NCBI RefSeq assembly: GCF_025994315.1
Contig: NZ_BAQE01000004.1
Length of the DNA: 64,000 bases
Origin: Swaminathania salitolerans
Lineage (GTDB): Bacteria; Pseudomonadota; Alphaproteobacteria; Acetobacterales; Acetobacteraceae
Reading direction: 5' to 3' (one strand)
Below, piece by piece: positions 25,075 to 33,288 of this stretch (the stretch's first letter is position 1; every line of letters begins with the position of its first letter). The translations under genes and the position numbers were made by a program. The notes beneath the pieces are model-generated. The model did not search any database, was not told the origin of the DNA, and saw only the letters and a list, made by a program, of their open reading frames with translations.

Positions 25075-25677
25075 TCATGCCCGGGCGACGGAAAGCACGA
25101 TCGATTCGTCTTCGCGCGTGACGAGGGTGAGAGACTCTTCCGTTCCGGGCGCCAAGGAGGCGAGCGCCTCGAGCGCGGGCGTGTTCCTGCTCAGGGAAAA
25201 CGCATAGGGGCCGATCTGCCCTCCATGCCCGCGCACGAAACGCAAAGCCTCCAGCGTTTCGCCAGACATGGCGCGTATCGTCCCTATCTCCGGCTGGCCG
25301 AGGATCGCATAGGCATGCATCATCGGCTCGGAAAGCACGAAGAAGTGCTCCCAGTCCTGGGGTGGAACGACCCGGAAATCGATCCCCTCATTCTCGACGC
25401 TCCGCAGATAGCGACCGGAGCCATCCTGAGCCTCGAGCGTGACGAGACCGGACGGCAGTTTCCGGGCCTGCAGCGCCGGGAACGGACGCGGCAGGGACAC
25501 GACCTTGCGGAGCGCCACGGGGAACCGGTCGAGCGTCACGTCATCGGCAAAGAAGAACAATCCGGGATATCGCCCGGGAGGCGGCACGACCGGAACAAGG
25601 CAGTCGCGCAGCACGTCATGATCGAGAACATGCCCGAAATAATCGAGAAGCCAGTAACGCGAGGCCGAGAAATACAT
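25075..25677 (-). CDS. Protein of unknown function downstream of mutY
   Basis: 200 residues, no signal peptide or membrane helix. I do not recognise the family. It opens MYFSASRYWLLDYFGHVLDHD, has a Pro-rich turn PVVPPPGRYPG, and a mixed alpha/beta look thereafter, with FRVVPPQDWEHFFVLS in the middle and an acidic C-terminus. It lies 18 bp after the mutY stop on the same strand, so it is likely co-transcribed with mutY. Codon use resembles its neighbours. Start ATG 25677 has no strong SD. Confidence 0.7.
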   Translation of the reverse strand: MYFSASRYWLLDYFGHVLDHDVLRDCLVPVVPPPGRYPGLFFFADDVTLDRFPVALRKVVSLPRPFPALQARKLPSGLVTLEAQDGSGRYLRSVENEGIDFRVVPPQDWEHFFVLSEPMMHAYAILGQPEIGTIRAMSGETLEALRFVRGHGGQIGPYAFSLSRNTPALEALASLAPGTEESLTLVTREDESIVLSVARA

Positions 25678-25695
25678 GGACGGATTACTCTCTGT

Positions 25696-26757
25696 TCAGC
25701 CGGAAATGCCGTTCGGCCCGAGCATCAGGCATTTGCGCATGACGCTCGGGAAAGCCTGACGGGTCAGCGTTTCCTCGGGACAGGCGAAGCCTGCCTGATT
25801 GTGCAGGGACTCGAAACGCCCGATACGCGCTTCAAGAACGGTCAGTTGCAATGAAAAATGGGTGAAGACGTGACGGATCCTGCCTATTTCCTGCCAATCC
25901 GCCTCGATCGGAGCCGCAGCATCGACCGTCGAAGCCTCCGGAGGCGCGTCGAGCCACGCCGTGCCCGGCAGCTCCGTCATCCCGCCCAGAAGACCGCTCT
26001 CGGGCCGACGCCGGGCCCAGACGGCATTGCGGTCGTCGCGCAGAAGAAACACGGTTCCGTATCGCTCGGGCTTCGGCTTTTTCACCGCCCGGACGGGAAA
26101 CCGCTCCGGTGTCCCTGTCTTGTGGGCGAGGCAGGGATCCTGCCAGGGACAGACGAGACAACCCGGACGACGCGGCGTACAGATACCGGCGCCGAGGTCG
26201 AAAAGCGCCTGGGTGAACTCCGACGGCGCATTGCGGGCAGTGCTTTCCGTGTTGAGCGTCGCCGCCCGCGCATCGAGCGTTCTGCGCACGCCCGGCAGAG
26301 GCGCATCCAGGGCGAAAAGACGCGCCACGATCCGCTCGACATTGCCATCGACCGGAACGACCGGCACGGAAAAAGCGATCGATGCGATGGCGCGGGCCGT
26401 GTAGGCGCCGATTCCCGGCAGAGCCTGCAATCCGGCGACCGTTTCGGGAAAAGACCCAAGAGACGCGATCTGGCGCGCGCAGGCATGGAGGTTGCGCGCG
26501 CGGCTGTAATAGCCGAGTCCTGCCCAGAGCGAGAGAACGTCGTCGAGCGGCGCTTCCGCGAGATGGCGCACCGTGGGATAGATCTTCAGAAACCGCTCGT
26601 AATAGGGCACAACGGCTGCGACGGTGGTTTGCTGCAGCATGATCTCGCTGAGCCATACGGCATAGGGATCCGTCGGCGCACCGGGCAGGGAACGCCAGGG
26701 CAGCACGCGTCTGTGTCGGGCATACCATGCGAGCAGGTCGGAAGCAGAAGGAGTCAC
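25696..26757 (-). CDS. mutY: A/G-specific adenine glycosylase MutY
   Basis: 353 residues from GTG 26757. Catalytic Glu in EIMLQQTTVAAV, the helix-hairpin-helix LPGIGAYTARAIASIAF, catalytic Asp in VPVDGNVERIVARLF, and the four-Cys iron-sulfur cluster loop CTPRRPGCLVCPWQDPC. The C-terminal NUDIX-like domain (TVFLLRDDRNAVWARRRPESGLLGG) recognises 8-oxoG. It removes A mispaired with 8-oxoG. The frame stays open far upstream, but no similarity precedes this GTG; the SD is weak. Divergent from dciA. Confidence 0.92.
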   Translation of the reverse strand: MTPSASDLLAWYARHRRVLPWRSLPGAPTDPYAVWLSEIMLQQTTVAAVVPYYERFLKIYPTVRHLAEAPLDDVLSLWAGLGYYSRARNLHACARQIASLGSFPETVAGLQALPGIGAYTARAIASIAFSVPVVPVDGNVERIVARLFALDAPLPGVRRTLDARAATLNTESTARNAPSEFTQALFDLGAGICTPRRPGCLVCPWQDPCLAHKTGTPERFPVRAVKKPKPERYGTVFLLRDDRNAVWARRRPESGLLGGMTELPGTAWLDAPPEASTVDAAAPIEADWQEIGRIRHVFTHFSLQLTVLEARIGRFESLHNQAGFACPEETLTRQAFPSVMRKCLMLGPNGISG

Positions 26758-26982
26758 AGAGGCGATATGAAGGCTGTTCCTCCATCGGACAAGAGACAAG
26801 GGCGCAGTCGTCGCGACACGGCCGGATCCGGAGCGACCGGAACCGGGGTGGAAAAACACGACGCGAGCGGGTCCGGGTTCAGCGAACGCAGCGCAAGGAC
26901 AAGCGGGGCGAAAGGAAGAAGCAGGACGCAGCCCCGCACGAACGCAGCGGAGACGGAGGGCCGCAACAGCGACAGGCGGCTC

Positions 26983-27441
26983 ATGCAGACACGCGCGCTC
27001 GGTGCGATTCTTCCGGGCGTGACCAGACCGGCCTTTGCGAAACGCCCCGCTTCTGCGGTCAGACTCATTCTGGACTGGGCGGAAATCGTGGGGCCGGCAC
27101 TCGCGGCGCAGACAGAACCGCGTCGCGTCTCCGGCGGCACACTGACCATCGCGTGCACGGGGCCGGTTGCCCTCGAGCTTCAGCATCTGGCCCCGCAACT
27201 GCTCGAGCGAATCAACACCCATTGCGGATCCCTGCGCACAGGGCGCGATCTGCGCTTCGATGATGGCACAGCTCTGGTCAGGCGCCTGCGGATCGTGCAG
27301 GACCCGGCGCTTCTGCGCCCCGCCACGCCTGCGAGCCGTCCGGCGCCGCCGGAAGTACCTGTGCCCGATCTCGGGCAGGGAGAGTTGCATGACGTTCTCG
27401 CGCGGCTCGGAGGACACATCAGGAGACGAAGACGGGGATAA
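26983..27441 (+). CDS. dciA: DUF721/DciA-family protein (helicase-loading factor type)
   Basis: 152 residues from ATG 26983 with AGGCGG 5 bp upstream. The DUF721 core is clear: LILDWAEIVGPALAAQTEP, then GGTLTIACTGPVALELQHLAPQLLERIN. DciA proteins help load the replicative helicase DnaB in bacteria that lack DnaC. The C-terminus is a Pro-rich tail ending in an Arg run. It is placed divergently from mutY, an arrangement I recall in other Alphaproteobacteria. Confidence 0.82.
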   Translation: MQTRALGAILPGVTRPAFAKRPASAVRLILDWAEIVGPALAAQTEPRRVSGGTLTIACTGPVALELQHLAPQLLERINTHCGSLRTGRDLRFDDGTALVRRLRIVQDPALLRPATPASRPAPPEVPVPDLGQGELHDVLARLGGHIRRRRRG

Positions 27442-27792
27442 TGCGAGCAGGATGGATGCGAAGAGAGGGGGCGCTCCTCCGAAAGACGAGGCGCCTCCCC
27501 ATCCGTCGAGTCATCTCACCCGCGCCCATCACGAAAGACGTTACAGGGGGAATTTTCCCGGGCGATCCGCGTTTTCACGCAGGTCCGGGCCTTTTTCGCG
27601 CCCCTGTGCGATACGATATCGGAAGCGATACGGTCTTCTGCCCGGAAGACGAAGGTTTCAGGCTGCTTCTTGTGCGAACCGGAGGATATCCCGCCAATGC
27701 CCGCGACAGGTCATGCCCCGATAACGGATTCGTTGCGGACCGGACGACCCCGCGCGCCGGAACCTCCCGCAGCGACAGGGCCGCTCCAGACA
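27442..27792. other. Intergenic region, no supported gene
   Basis: 351 bp of normal-GC DNA between dciA and the Gly/Trp-rich protein. Frames are open on both strands, but none has family similarity, a signal peptide or a good ribosome site. I see no strong hairpin. Confidence 0.5.
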
Positions 27793-28596
27793 ATGACACA
27801 GACGGTGCCGCAGACGGTTCGACGCACCAACGGCCTGCGGGGAAGACGCGTCGCATGGGGCATCTGCGCCGTGCTGTTCGCTTCCTTCGCCCTGACCCCG
27901 TCTCCCGCTTCCGCCCAGCGCGGCAGATATCATGCCGCTGGTCCGGGCGGCCGCGGACCGTACGGTCCCGGTATCGGGCGTTTCGGCCGCCCTTTTCCGA
28001 CCGGCAGGGGGATCGAAAGGGGACGCCCCGGTTTCCGGGGCGGATACGGTTATCGTCCCTGGGGCCATGAATGGCGCCGGGGACCGGGATGGGGATGGAA
28101 CAGACCCTTCGGACCCGGTTTCGGCTGGTCTCGTGCCGGATGGGTCGGGGGGTGGCCCGGGGGTTGGGCAGGCCGACCATGGGGCCCTCCGGGCTGGGGC
28201 CCGGGAGGTTGGGCTCCGGGAGGTTGGGGCCCACGAGGATGGGGGTGGAGCGGCTGGGGTTGGGGCGTTCCCGGCTGGGGGCTGGCCACGGGCGCCTTTG
28301 CGAGCGGAGCCGTTATAGGCACGGCAATTGGCGGCGCGGCGATCGGCGCAACCATCGCCACACCCTACCCGGTGCCGTCTTACGCCGTTCCGGCGCCCTA
28401 TCCGGCCTATTCCTCCTATCCGCCCTATCCCGCGGCCCCGCCTTTCAGCGTGCCCGGTGGCGTGCCCGCCTATGCGGCTCCTGCGCCTTACGGTAGCGGA
28501 TCCTATGGTAGCGGAAATGTCTATGCATGCGGGGGGTATCCCGGCTGCGAGGCCGGAGACGTGTCGCCTCCGGATCCCGATCCCGGCGGATACTGA
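27793..28596 (+). CDS. Exported Gly/Trp/Pro-rich low-complexity protein
   Basis: 267 residues from ATG 27793. A signal peptide (RRVAWGICAVLFASFALTPSPASAQ) is followed by an Arg/Gly-rich stretch, then repeated GW and PGGW units (about residues 95-165). After a Gly/Ala segment (ASGAVIGTAIGGAAIGATIA) comes a Tyr/Pro/Ala-rich tail. It has no enzyme motif; a cell-surface or envelope role is a guess. Longer in-frame starts exist upstream, but only this one begins directly before a signal peptide. The SD is weak. Confidence 0.65.
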   Translation: MTQTVPQTVRRTNGLRGRRVAWGICAVLFASFALTPSPASAQRGRYHAAGPGGRGPYGPGIGRFGRPFPTGRGIERGRPGFRGGYGYRPWGHEWRRGPGWGWNRPFGPGFGWSRAGWVGGWPGGWAGRPWGPPGWGPGGWAPGGWGPRGWGWSGWGWGVPGWGLATGAFASGAVIGTAIGGAAIGATIATPYPVPSYAVPAPYPAYSSYPPYPAAPPFSVPGGVPAYAAPAPYGSGSYGSGNVYACGGYPGCEAGDVSPPDPDPGGY

Positions 28597-28642
28597 TGGG
28601 CCGATACTCACGGACGGATACTGACGGGGGGATATCGATGGA
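28587..28642. repeat. Four degenerate 14-bp units starting on a stop codon
   Basis: CGGATACTGATGGG, CCGATACTCACGGA, CGGATACTGACGGG, GGGATATCGATGGA in tandem. The TGA of the Gly/Trp-rich protein is inside unit 1. Confidence 0.8.
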
Positions 28643-28716
28643 CGGTTGGGGGAGGATCTCCCTCCCCCGTTTCCCGTTGACTGCCTGCGACGCGCTTGCT
28701 GCATGCAGGACCGGAC

Positions 28717-28887
28717 TCAGCTTTTACGACCGCGGCCGAAAATGAAGCTGAGGACGAACAGGACGAGAAACACGAAGAACAGGATTTTTCCTATCGAGGC
28801 GAAATCCGCAGAAATACCGCCGAAACCGAGCAAGCCGGCGAGAAGGGCGAGAATCAGGAACACGATCGTCCAGCGCAGGAGATCCAT
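28717..28887 (-). CDS. DUF1328 small membrane protein (YtjA-like)
   Basis: 56 residues: MDLLRWTIVFLILALLAG, then FGGISADFASIGKILFFVF, then VLSFIFGRGRKS. Two hydrophobic helices flank a GxxGISADFA hinge, the DUF1328 pattern. ATG 28887 has GGAG 9 bp upstream. Function is unknown; the family is a short conserved inner-membrane peptide. It is convergent with the Gly/Trp-rich gene. Confidence 0.88.
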   Translation of the reverse strand: MDLLRWTIVFLILALLAGLLGFGGISADFASIGKILFFVFLVLFVLSFIFGRGRKS

Positions 28888-29045
28888 CGGCGACTACTCC
28901 GGTTGGGATCATGACAGAATCGTCATGACCGGGAATGATGGCTGAACGGACAAGGACCGCAGGAGTTTGATCCTGTTACCAAAAGCTTGTCTTTTGTTCC
29001 TGAAAGACGTTTCTGTGCGGGACGCTGTCGCGGGGGGATACGATC

Positions 29046-31079
29046 ATGAGCGAATTCCGTTCTCTATATAGACACGGCTTCGCCCGTGTCGCTGCCTGTA
29101 CCGTGCCGGTGCGTCTGGCCGACCCCGATCACAATCTCTCCGGTATCGTCTCCCTTGCCGCGCAATGCGATGAGGCCGGAGCGGCTCTGGCCGTGTTCCC
29201 CGAACTCTGCCTCTCCGGCTACGCCATAGACGATCTCCGACAGCAGGATGCCCTTCTCGACCGGGTCCTGAGCGCGATCGACCGGCTGCGTCAGGCGAGC
29301 ACATCGTGGAACGCCGTGATCGTGGCAGGCGCCCCCCTCGCCCATCGTGGGTGCCTTTACAACTGCGCCATCGTGTTTCATCGGGGGCGGATTCTCGGAA
29401 TCGTGCCGAAATCCTATCTCCCGAATTACCGGGAATTCTATGAAAGCAGGCAGTTCACGGCGGGGCTGGGCGTTACCGGAGAGACCATGCGTCTCTCAGG
29501 CGAAAGCATCCCCTTCGGAACGGATCTTCTTTTCGAGGCGGAGGATCTACCCGGCTTCGTCCTGAGCCTGGAGATCTGCGAGGATCTCTGGGTTCCCTGC
29601 CCGCCAAGCACCTTCCTCGCCCTCGCAGGCGCGACGGTGATAGCCAATCCCTCAGCCAGCACGATCACCATCGGCAAGTCGGAGGATCGGCATCTTCTTT
29701 GCCGGGCCCAGTCGCAAAGAGCCCTGTGCGCCTATGTCTACGCCGCCGCTGGTGCCGGCGAATCCACGACCGATGTCGCATGGGACGGACAGGTCTCGGT
29801 TTATGAGGCAGGTCGTCTCCTGAACGAATCGTCCCGCTTCCCGCGGGAGGCGCAGATGACGCTCGCGGATATCGATCTGGATCTCCTGCGTCAGGAACGG
29901 ATGCGTATGGGCAGCTTCCATGACTGTGCCCGTGCGCTCGATAGCCGCTCATGGCGGCGTATCGGCTTTACGCTTTCGCCTCCCGGGGGCGATATCGGCT
30001 TTCACCGCATCGTGCCGCGCTTCCCCTTCGTGCCGGAGGATGCGACCCGGCTGGATCGCGACTGTTACGAGGCCTGGACGATCCAGGTCCGGGCGCTCAT
30101 CCAGCGTCTGGAGAGCAGCGGCGCCCGCCGGGCCGTGATCGGCGTCTCGGGCGGGCTCGATTCGACGCTGGCGCTGCTCGTCGCGGCCCGTGCGGCGGAC
30201 GAGCTGGGTTGGCCCCGCGACCGCGTCGCAGCCTATACCATGCCCGGCTTCGCGACAGGCGAGGCGAGCCTCGGTCTGGCTCATGCCCTGATGAATGCGC
30301 TCGGTGTCGAGTCCAACGAGCTCGATATCAGACCCACCGCGCTCGAGATGCTGCGGACGATCGGTCATCCCTTCGCGTCCGGTGAGGCCGTGCATGACGT
30401 GACCTTCGAAAACGTCCAGGCCGGATTGCGCACGGATTTCCTTTTCCGTCTCGCAAACCAGAGAAAGGGAATCGTGATCGGCACGGGCGATCTCTCCGAG
30501 CTGGCCCTGGGGTGGTGTACCTATGGCGTGGGTGACCAGATGGCCCATTACAACGTCAATGCGGGGATGCCGAAAACGCTGATCCAGCATCTGATACGCT
30601 GGCTTGCCCGCAAGGAGGATCTCGGGCCCGAGGCTCCGGCCATTCTGGAAGATATCGTCTCCGCAGAGATCACGCCCGAACTCGTTCCGGCCGATTCGGC
30701 AGGGGTGCAGAAAACGGAAGACCGGATCGGGCCTTACGCCCTGCAGGACTTCACTCTTTATTATGTTCTCCGTTACGGTTTCCGACCGAGCAAGATCGCG
30801 TTTCTCGCGCTTCAGGCATGGGAAGACCCTGATAAGGGCGCGTGGCCCGCACATTTCCCGGAACGCGCGAAGCGCGCCTATGACCGGGCGGAAATCACGC
30901 ATTGGCTCGACGTCTTTCTGCGTCGGTTCTTCGGATTCAGCCAGTTCAAGCGATCCGCCATGCCGAACGGCCCCAAACTCTCCCCCGGAGGCAGTCTCTC
31001 CCCCCGGGGCGAGTGGCGCGCGCCCTCAGATGGAACGGCTGCGGCCTGGCTGGCCGAGCTGGACGGGATACGGGAATAG
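29046..31079 (+). CDS. nadE: Glutamine-dependent NAD+ synthetase
   Basis: 677 residues, the long two-domain form. N-terminal nitrilase-type glutaminase: catalytic triad Glu53 (FPELCLSGY), Lys122 (VPKSYLPNYREFYE) and Cys178 (LSLEICEDLW). C-terminal synthetase: ATP pyrophosphatase loop GVSGGLDST at residues 366-374, then GTGDLSELALGWCTYGVGDQM. It converts nicotinic acid adenine dinucleotide to NAD+ with ammonia from glutamine, the last step of NAD synthesis. GGGGG precedes the ATG. Single gene. Confidence 0.96.
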   Translation: MSEFRSLYRHGFARVAACTVPVRLADPDHNLSGIVSLAAQCDEAGAALAVFPELCLSGYAIDDLRQQDALLDRVLSAIDRLRQASTSWNAVIVAGAPLAHRGCLYNCAIVFHRGRILGIVPKSYLPNYREFYESRQFTAGLGVTGETMRLSGESIPFGTDLLFEAEDLPGFVLSLEICEDLWVPCPPSTFLALAGATVIANPSASTITIGKSEDRHLLCRAQSQRALCAYVYAAAGAGESTTDVAWDGQVSVYEAGRLLNESSRFPREAQMTLADIDLDLLRQERMRMGSFHDCARALDSRSWRRIGFTLSPPGGDIGFHRIVPRFPFVPEDATRLDRDCYEAWTIQVRALIQRLESSGARRAVIGVSGGLDSTLALLVAARAADELGWPRDRVAAYTMPGFATGEASLGLAHALMNALGVESNELDIRPTALEMLRTIGHPFASGEAVHDVTFENVQAGLRTDFLFRLANQRKGIVIGTGDLSELALGWCTYGVGDQMAHYNVNAGMPKTLIQHLIRWLARKEDLGPEAPAILEDIVSAEITPELVPADSAGVQKTEDRIGPYALQDFTLYYVLRYGFRPSKIAFLALQAWEDPDKGAWPAHFPERAKRAYDRAEITHWLDVFLRRFFGFSQFKRSAMPNGPKLSPGGSLSPRGEWRAPSDGTAAAWLAELDGIRE

Positions 31080-31691
31080 AAAGGCGGGACTCATGACCGC
31101 TCCCCGTTTTTACTGAAGAGCACGAAGAACGCGGAATGCCTCGCAAGACCGGCATTCGTTAACGTCAGATGTTAACGTCGCTCTTCCACAAAGAAGGCTT
31201 CGTGTCGCAATATTACAAAACCGATTACCGAGAACATAATACATCATCTTCGTGACACGATCGGACACACCTGATTTTTCCGATTTATGAAATATAAATC
31301 ACAAACTGTCCGGCGTGCGCATCGTCAATCAACGAATAATCCCTGAATTATCTACGAACCTTCCTGCAAAACAAAAAACCTGGAAACAGAGACGTCGAAA
31401 ATAAGACAATGTTTTCAGTAACTATCCCCATGTGTTGGGATTTCAAAAACAACAATGCCGGGAAACACGATGCATATCGAGACCCCGGCCCGATCTTCTC
31501 TTCCATCTTGTCTCCATTACGCAGCCTTTATTGACTCCACGGAAGAGTTAAGACATCTATAAAAAACATTGAATTTCCGCCCCCGGGCTTGGTAAACGCT
31601 TGATCGACAGCGACGTGATGAGAGCGTTGATACGCAATGTTACGTCAGATGAAGTGCTCGAAGCCCTCATAAATATAAAGGAGCTGATCGC
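31080..31691. other. AT-rich leader upstream of the surface-protein gene
   Basis: 612 bp without a supported gene, clearly richer in A and T than the surroundings (most strongly about 31180-31680). It ends in AAAGGAG 8 bp before the ATG at 31692, so it is a long 5' region of the RTX-like gene, probably with its promoter. Confidence 0.7.
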
Positions 31692-33167
31692 ATGGCGATC
31701 GTAACGGTAGTTGGTGCGTCAGGCCACGCAGTGCAGGTCACTGTCGAAGGTGCCCGGATGCTGTCGCTCGCCTCCAGTTATGCGCAGGCGATATCCGACG
31801 CCAATCAGGAGGGCACGCTCGGAGACTACGACCTCCATTTCGGCGCCAACAATCAGACCCGTGGCACCGGGTCGAACATCCAGATGATGCAGGGCGTCAT
31901 CACGACAGGCGGCTCCTACGATATCGGAGGGGATTTCGACCACGTCGTGATCGGTGCAGATGGCGGCCTGATCACGACCCGATTGAACGATCGCGGGCAG
32001 TACATTCCTGTCGGATCGGCGGATCCGGCCTCGCTCAACGATCCCGTCACGGTCAATGCCGCCGGCTCGACGGTCAGCAGCCTCTCGGTACTCGCCGGCG
32101 ATACCGCAGCTGTTACGTTCTATGCAGGCAATCAGAACGGTCTGTTCGTTGCGACCATGGGCAACAACCTTTTCGATGCCAGCGGCAAGAGCGGAAGCTG
32201 GACCATCGCGACGGGTGACGGAAACGACACAATTCATGCGGGCAGCGGCACGAACAATATCCGCGCCGGTGACGGTCAGAACCTGATCACCCTGAGCACG
32301 GGCACCAATTTCGTCGCCTCCGAAGGACAGGACACGATCACCGGCGTCGAAAACGCGACGGATACCGTAACCCTTCTCGGCGGCAACTCGATCGTGACGC
32401 TGCAGTCCAACGCAGCTGTCGTCGATGCGGCGCTGACGGGAAGCCAGATCTCGGTCGGTCTGAACAGCACCGTATTCGGTGGCACGGGCTCGACCGTGAC
32501 CTTTGCCAGCAGCACGGGCACCATCATCGGTGCCGTCGGCGATACCATCTCGGCTGCCGGAGACCTGATGGTCTATCACGGCACGAATCAGTCGATCAGC
32601 GTCTCGGGCGCCCTGCAGTTCATCTCGGGCACCGGCAACACCTCCATTACGGCCGGAACCGGTACGATCTGGGGTGCGAACGGGCTCAACGCGAATCTCA
32701 ACACGACGAACAATCTGCTCTTCACCGGCAACCAGCCGAACTCGACCGGCGATCAGAGCATCAATGCCTCGGCATCGGCTGGCACGCTCGATGCATGGAC
32801 GGGCGCGGGCAACAACACGATCATCGGCGGCTCCGGCGCGGATATGTTCGTCTTCGGCACGCAATATGAAGGCTCTTCGGGCGACAGCTATGCGACGGTC
32901 ACCGGCGGCAGCGGTGCGGCCAACATGTTCGGCGTTCTCAACGGGCATGAGGGTGGCGACATCACCATCACCGATTTCGGCAGTGCCGCAGGTAACATGT
33001 TCTTCATGTATAACTACAAGCCGGCCGATGCGGACAAGGCGATCGCCGATATCCTCGCGACCGCGAGCGTGTCGGGTGGCAACACCACGATCCAGCTCGA
33101 CAACAACATGAAGGTTACCTTCCTCGGTGTTACCGATCTGAAATCGTCGAATTTCATCATCAGCTGA
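31692..33167 (+). CDS. RTX-like exported repeat protein, probable type I secretion substrate
   Basis: 491 residues, no N-terminal signal peptide, very rich in Gly, Thr, Ser, Asn and Asp, poor in charge and without Cys. Degenerate calcium-binding RTX half-repeats appear twice: GDGNDTIHAGSGTNNIRAG (about 176-194) and GAGNNTIIGGSGADMFVFG (about 375-395). Between them lie beta-strand-rich Thr/Ser/Gly repeats. The C-terminus (VTFLGVTDLKSSNFIIS) is the hydrophobic-plus-polar type used by type I exporters. No exporter genes are in the window. It has a strong SD and a strong terminator, so is likely abundantly made. The next gene is a glycosyltransferase. Confidence 0.8.
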   Translation: MAIVTVVGASGHAVQVTVEGARMLSLASSYAQAISDANQEGTLGDYDLHFGANNQTRGTGSNIQMMQGVITTGGSYDIGGDFDHVVIGADGGLITTRLNDRGQYIPVGSADPASLNDPVTVNAAGSTVSSLSVLAGDTAAVTFYAGNQNGLFVATMGNNLFDASGKSGSWTIATGDGNDTIHAGSGTNNIRAGDGQNLITLSTGTNFVASEGQDTITGVENATDTVTLLGGNSIVTLQSNAAVVDAALTGSQISVGLNSTVFGGTGSTVTFASSTGTIIGAVGDTISAAGDLMVYHGTNQSISVSGALQFISGTGNTSITAGTGTIWGANGLNANLNTTNNLLFTGNQPNSTGDQSINASASAGTLDAWTGAGNNTIIGGSGADMFVFGTQYEGSSGDSYATVTGGSGAANMFGVLNGHEGGDITITDFGSAAGNMFFMYNYKPADADKAIADILATASVSGGNTTIQLDNNMKVTFLGVTDLKSSNFIIS

Positions 33168-33204
33168 CGCCCTATTTTCGACATTCTGGTTAGTCACATT
33201 GCGA

Positions 33205-33238
33205 GGACCCGGCCCAAAAGGCCGGGTCTTCCTTTTTT
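33205..33238 (+). terminator. Strong rho-independent terminator
   Basis: GACCCGGCC, short loop, GGCCGGGTC, then TTCCTTTTTT. It follows the RTX-like gene by about 38 bp and separates it from the glycosyltransferase gene. Confidence 0.95.
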
Positions 33239-33248
33239 ACGCCCTCTG

Positions 33249-33288
33249 CTTTAGTCAGAAGGCAGTAAATTTCGAAATCTGATTAAAG
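33249..33288. promoter_or_regulatory. 11-bp inverted repeat touching the glycosyltransferase start
   Basis: CTTTAGTCAGA (33249-33259) and TCTGATTAAAG (33278-33288) are inverted with one mismatch and an 18-base spacer. The right arm ends on the first base of the GTG at 33288. Either an operator or an mRNA hairpin. Confidence 0.55.
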
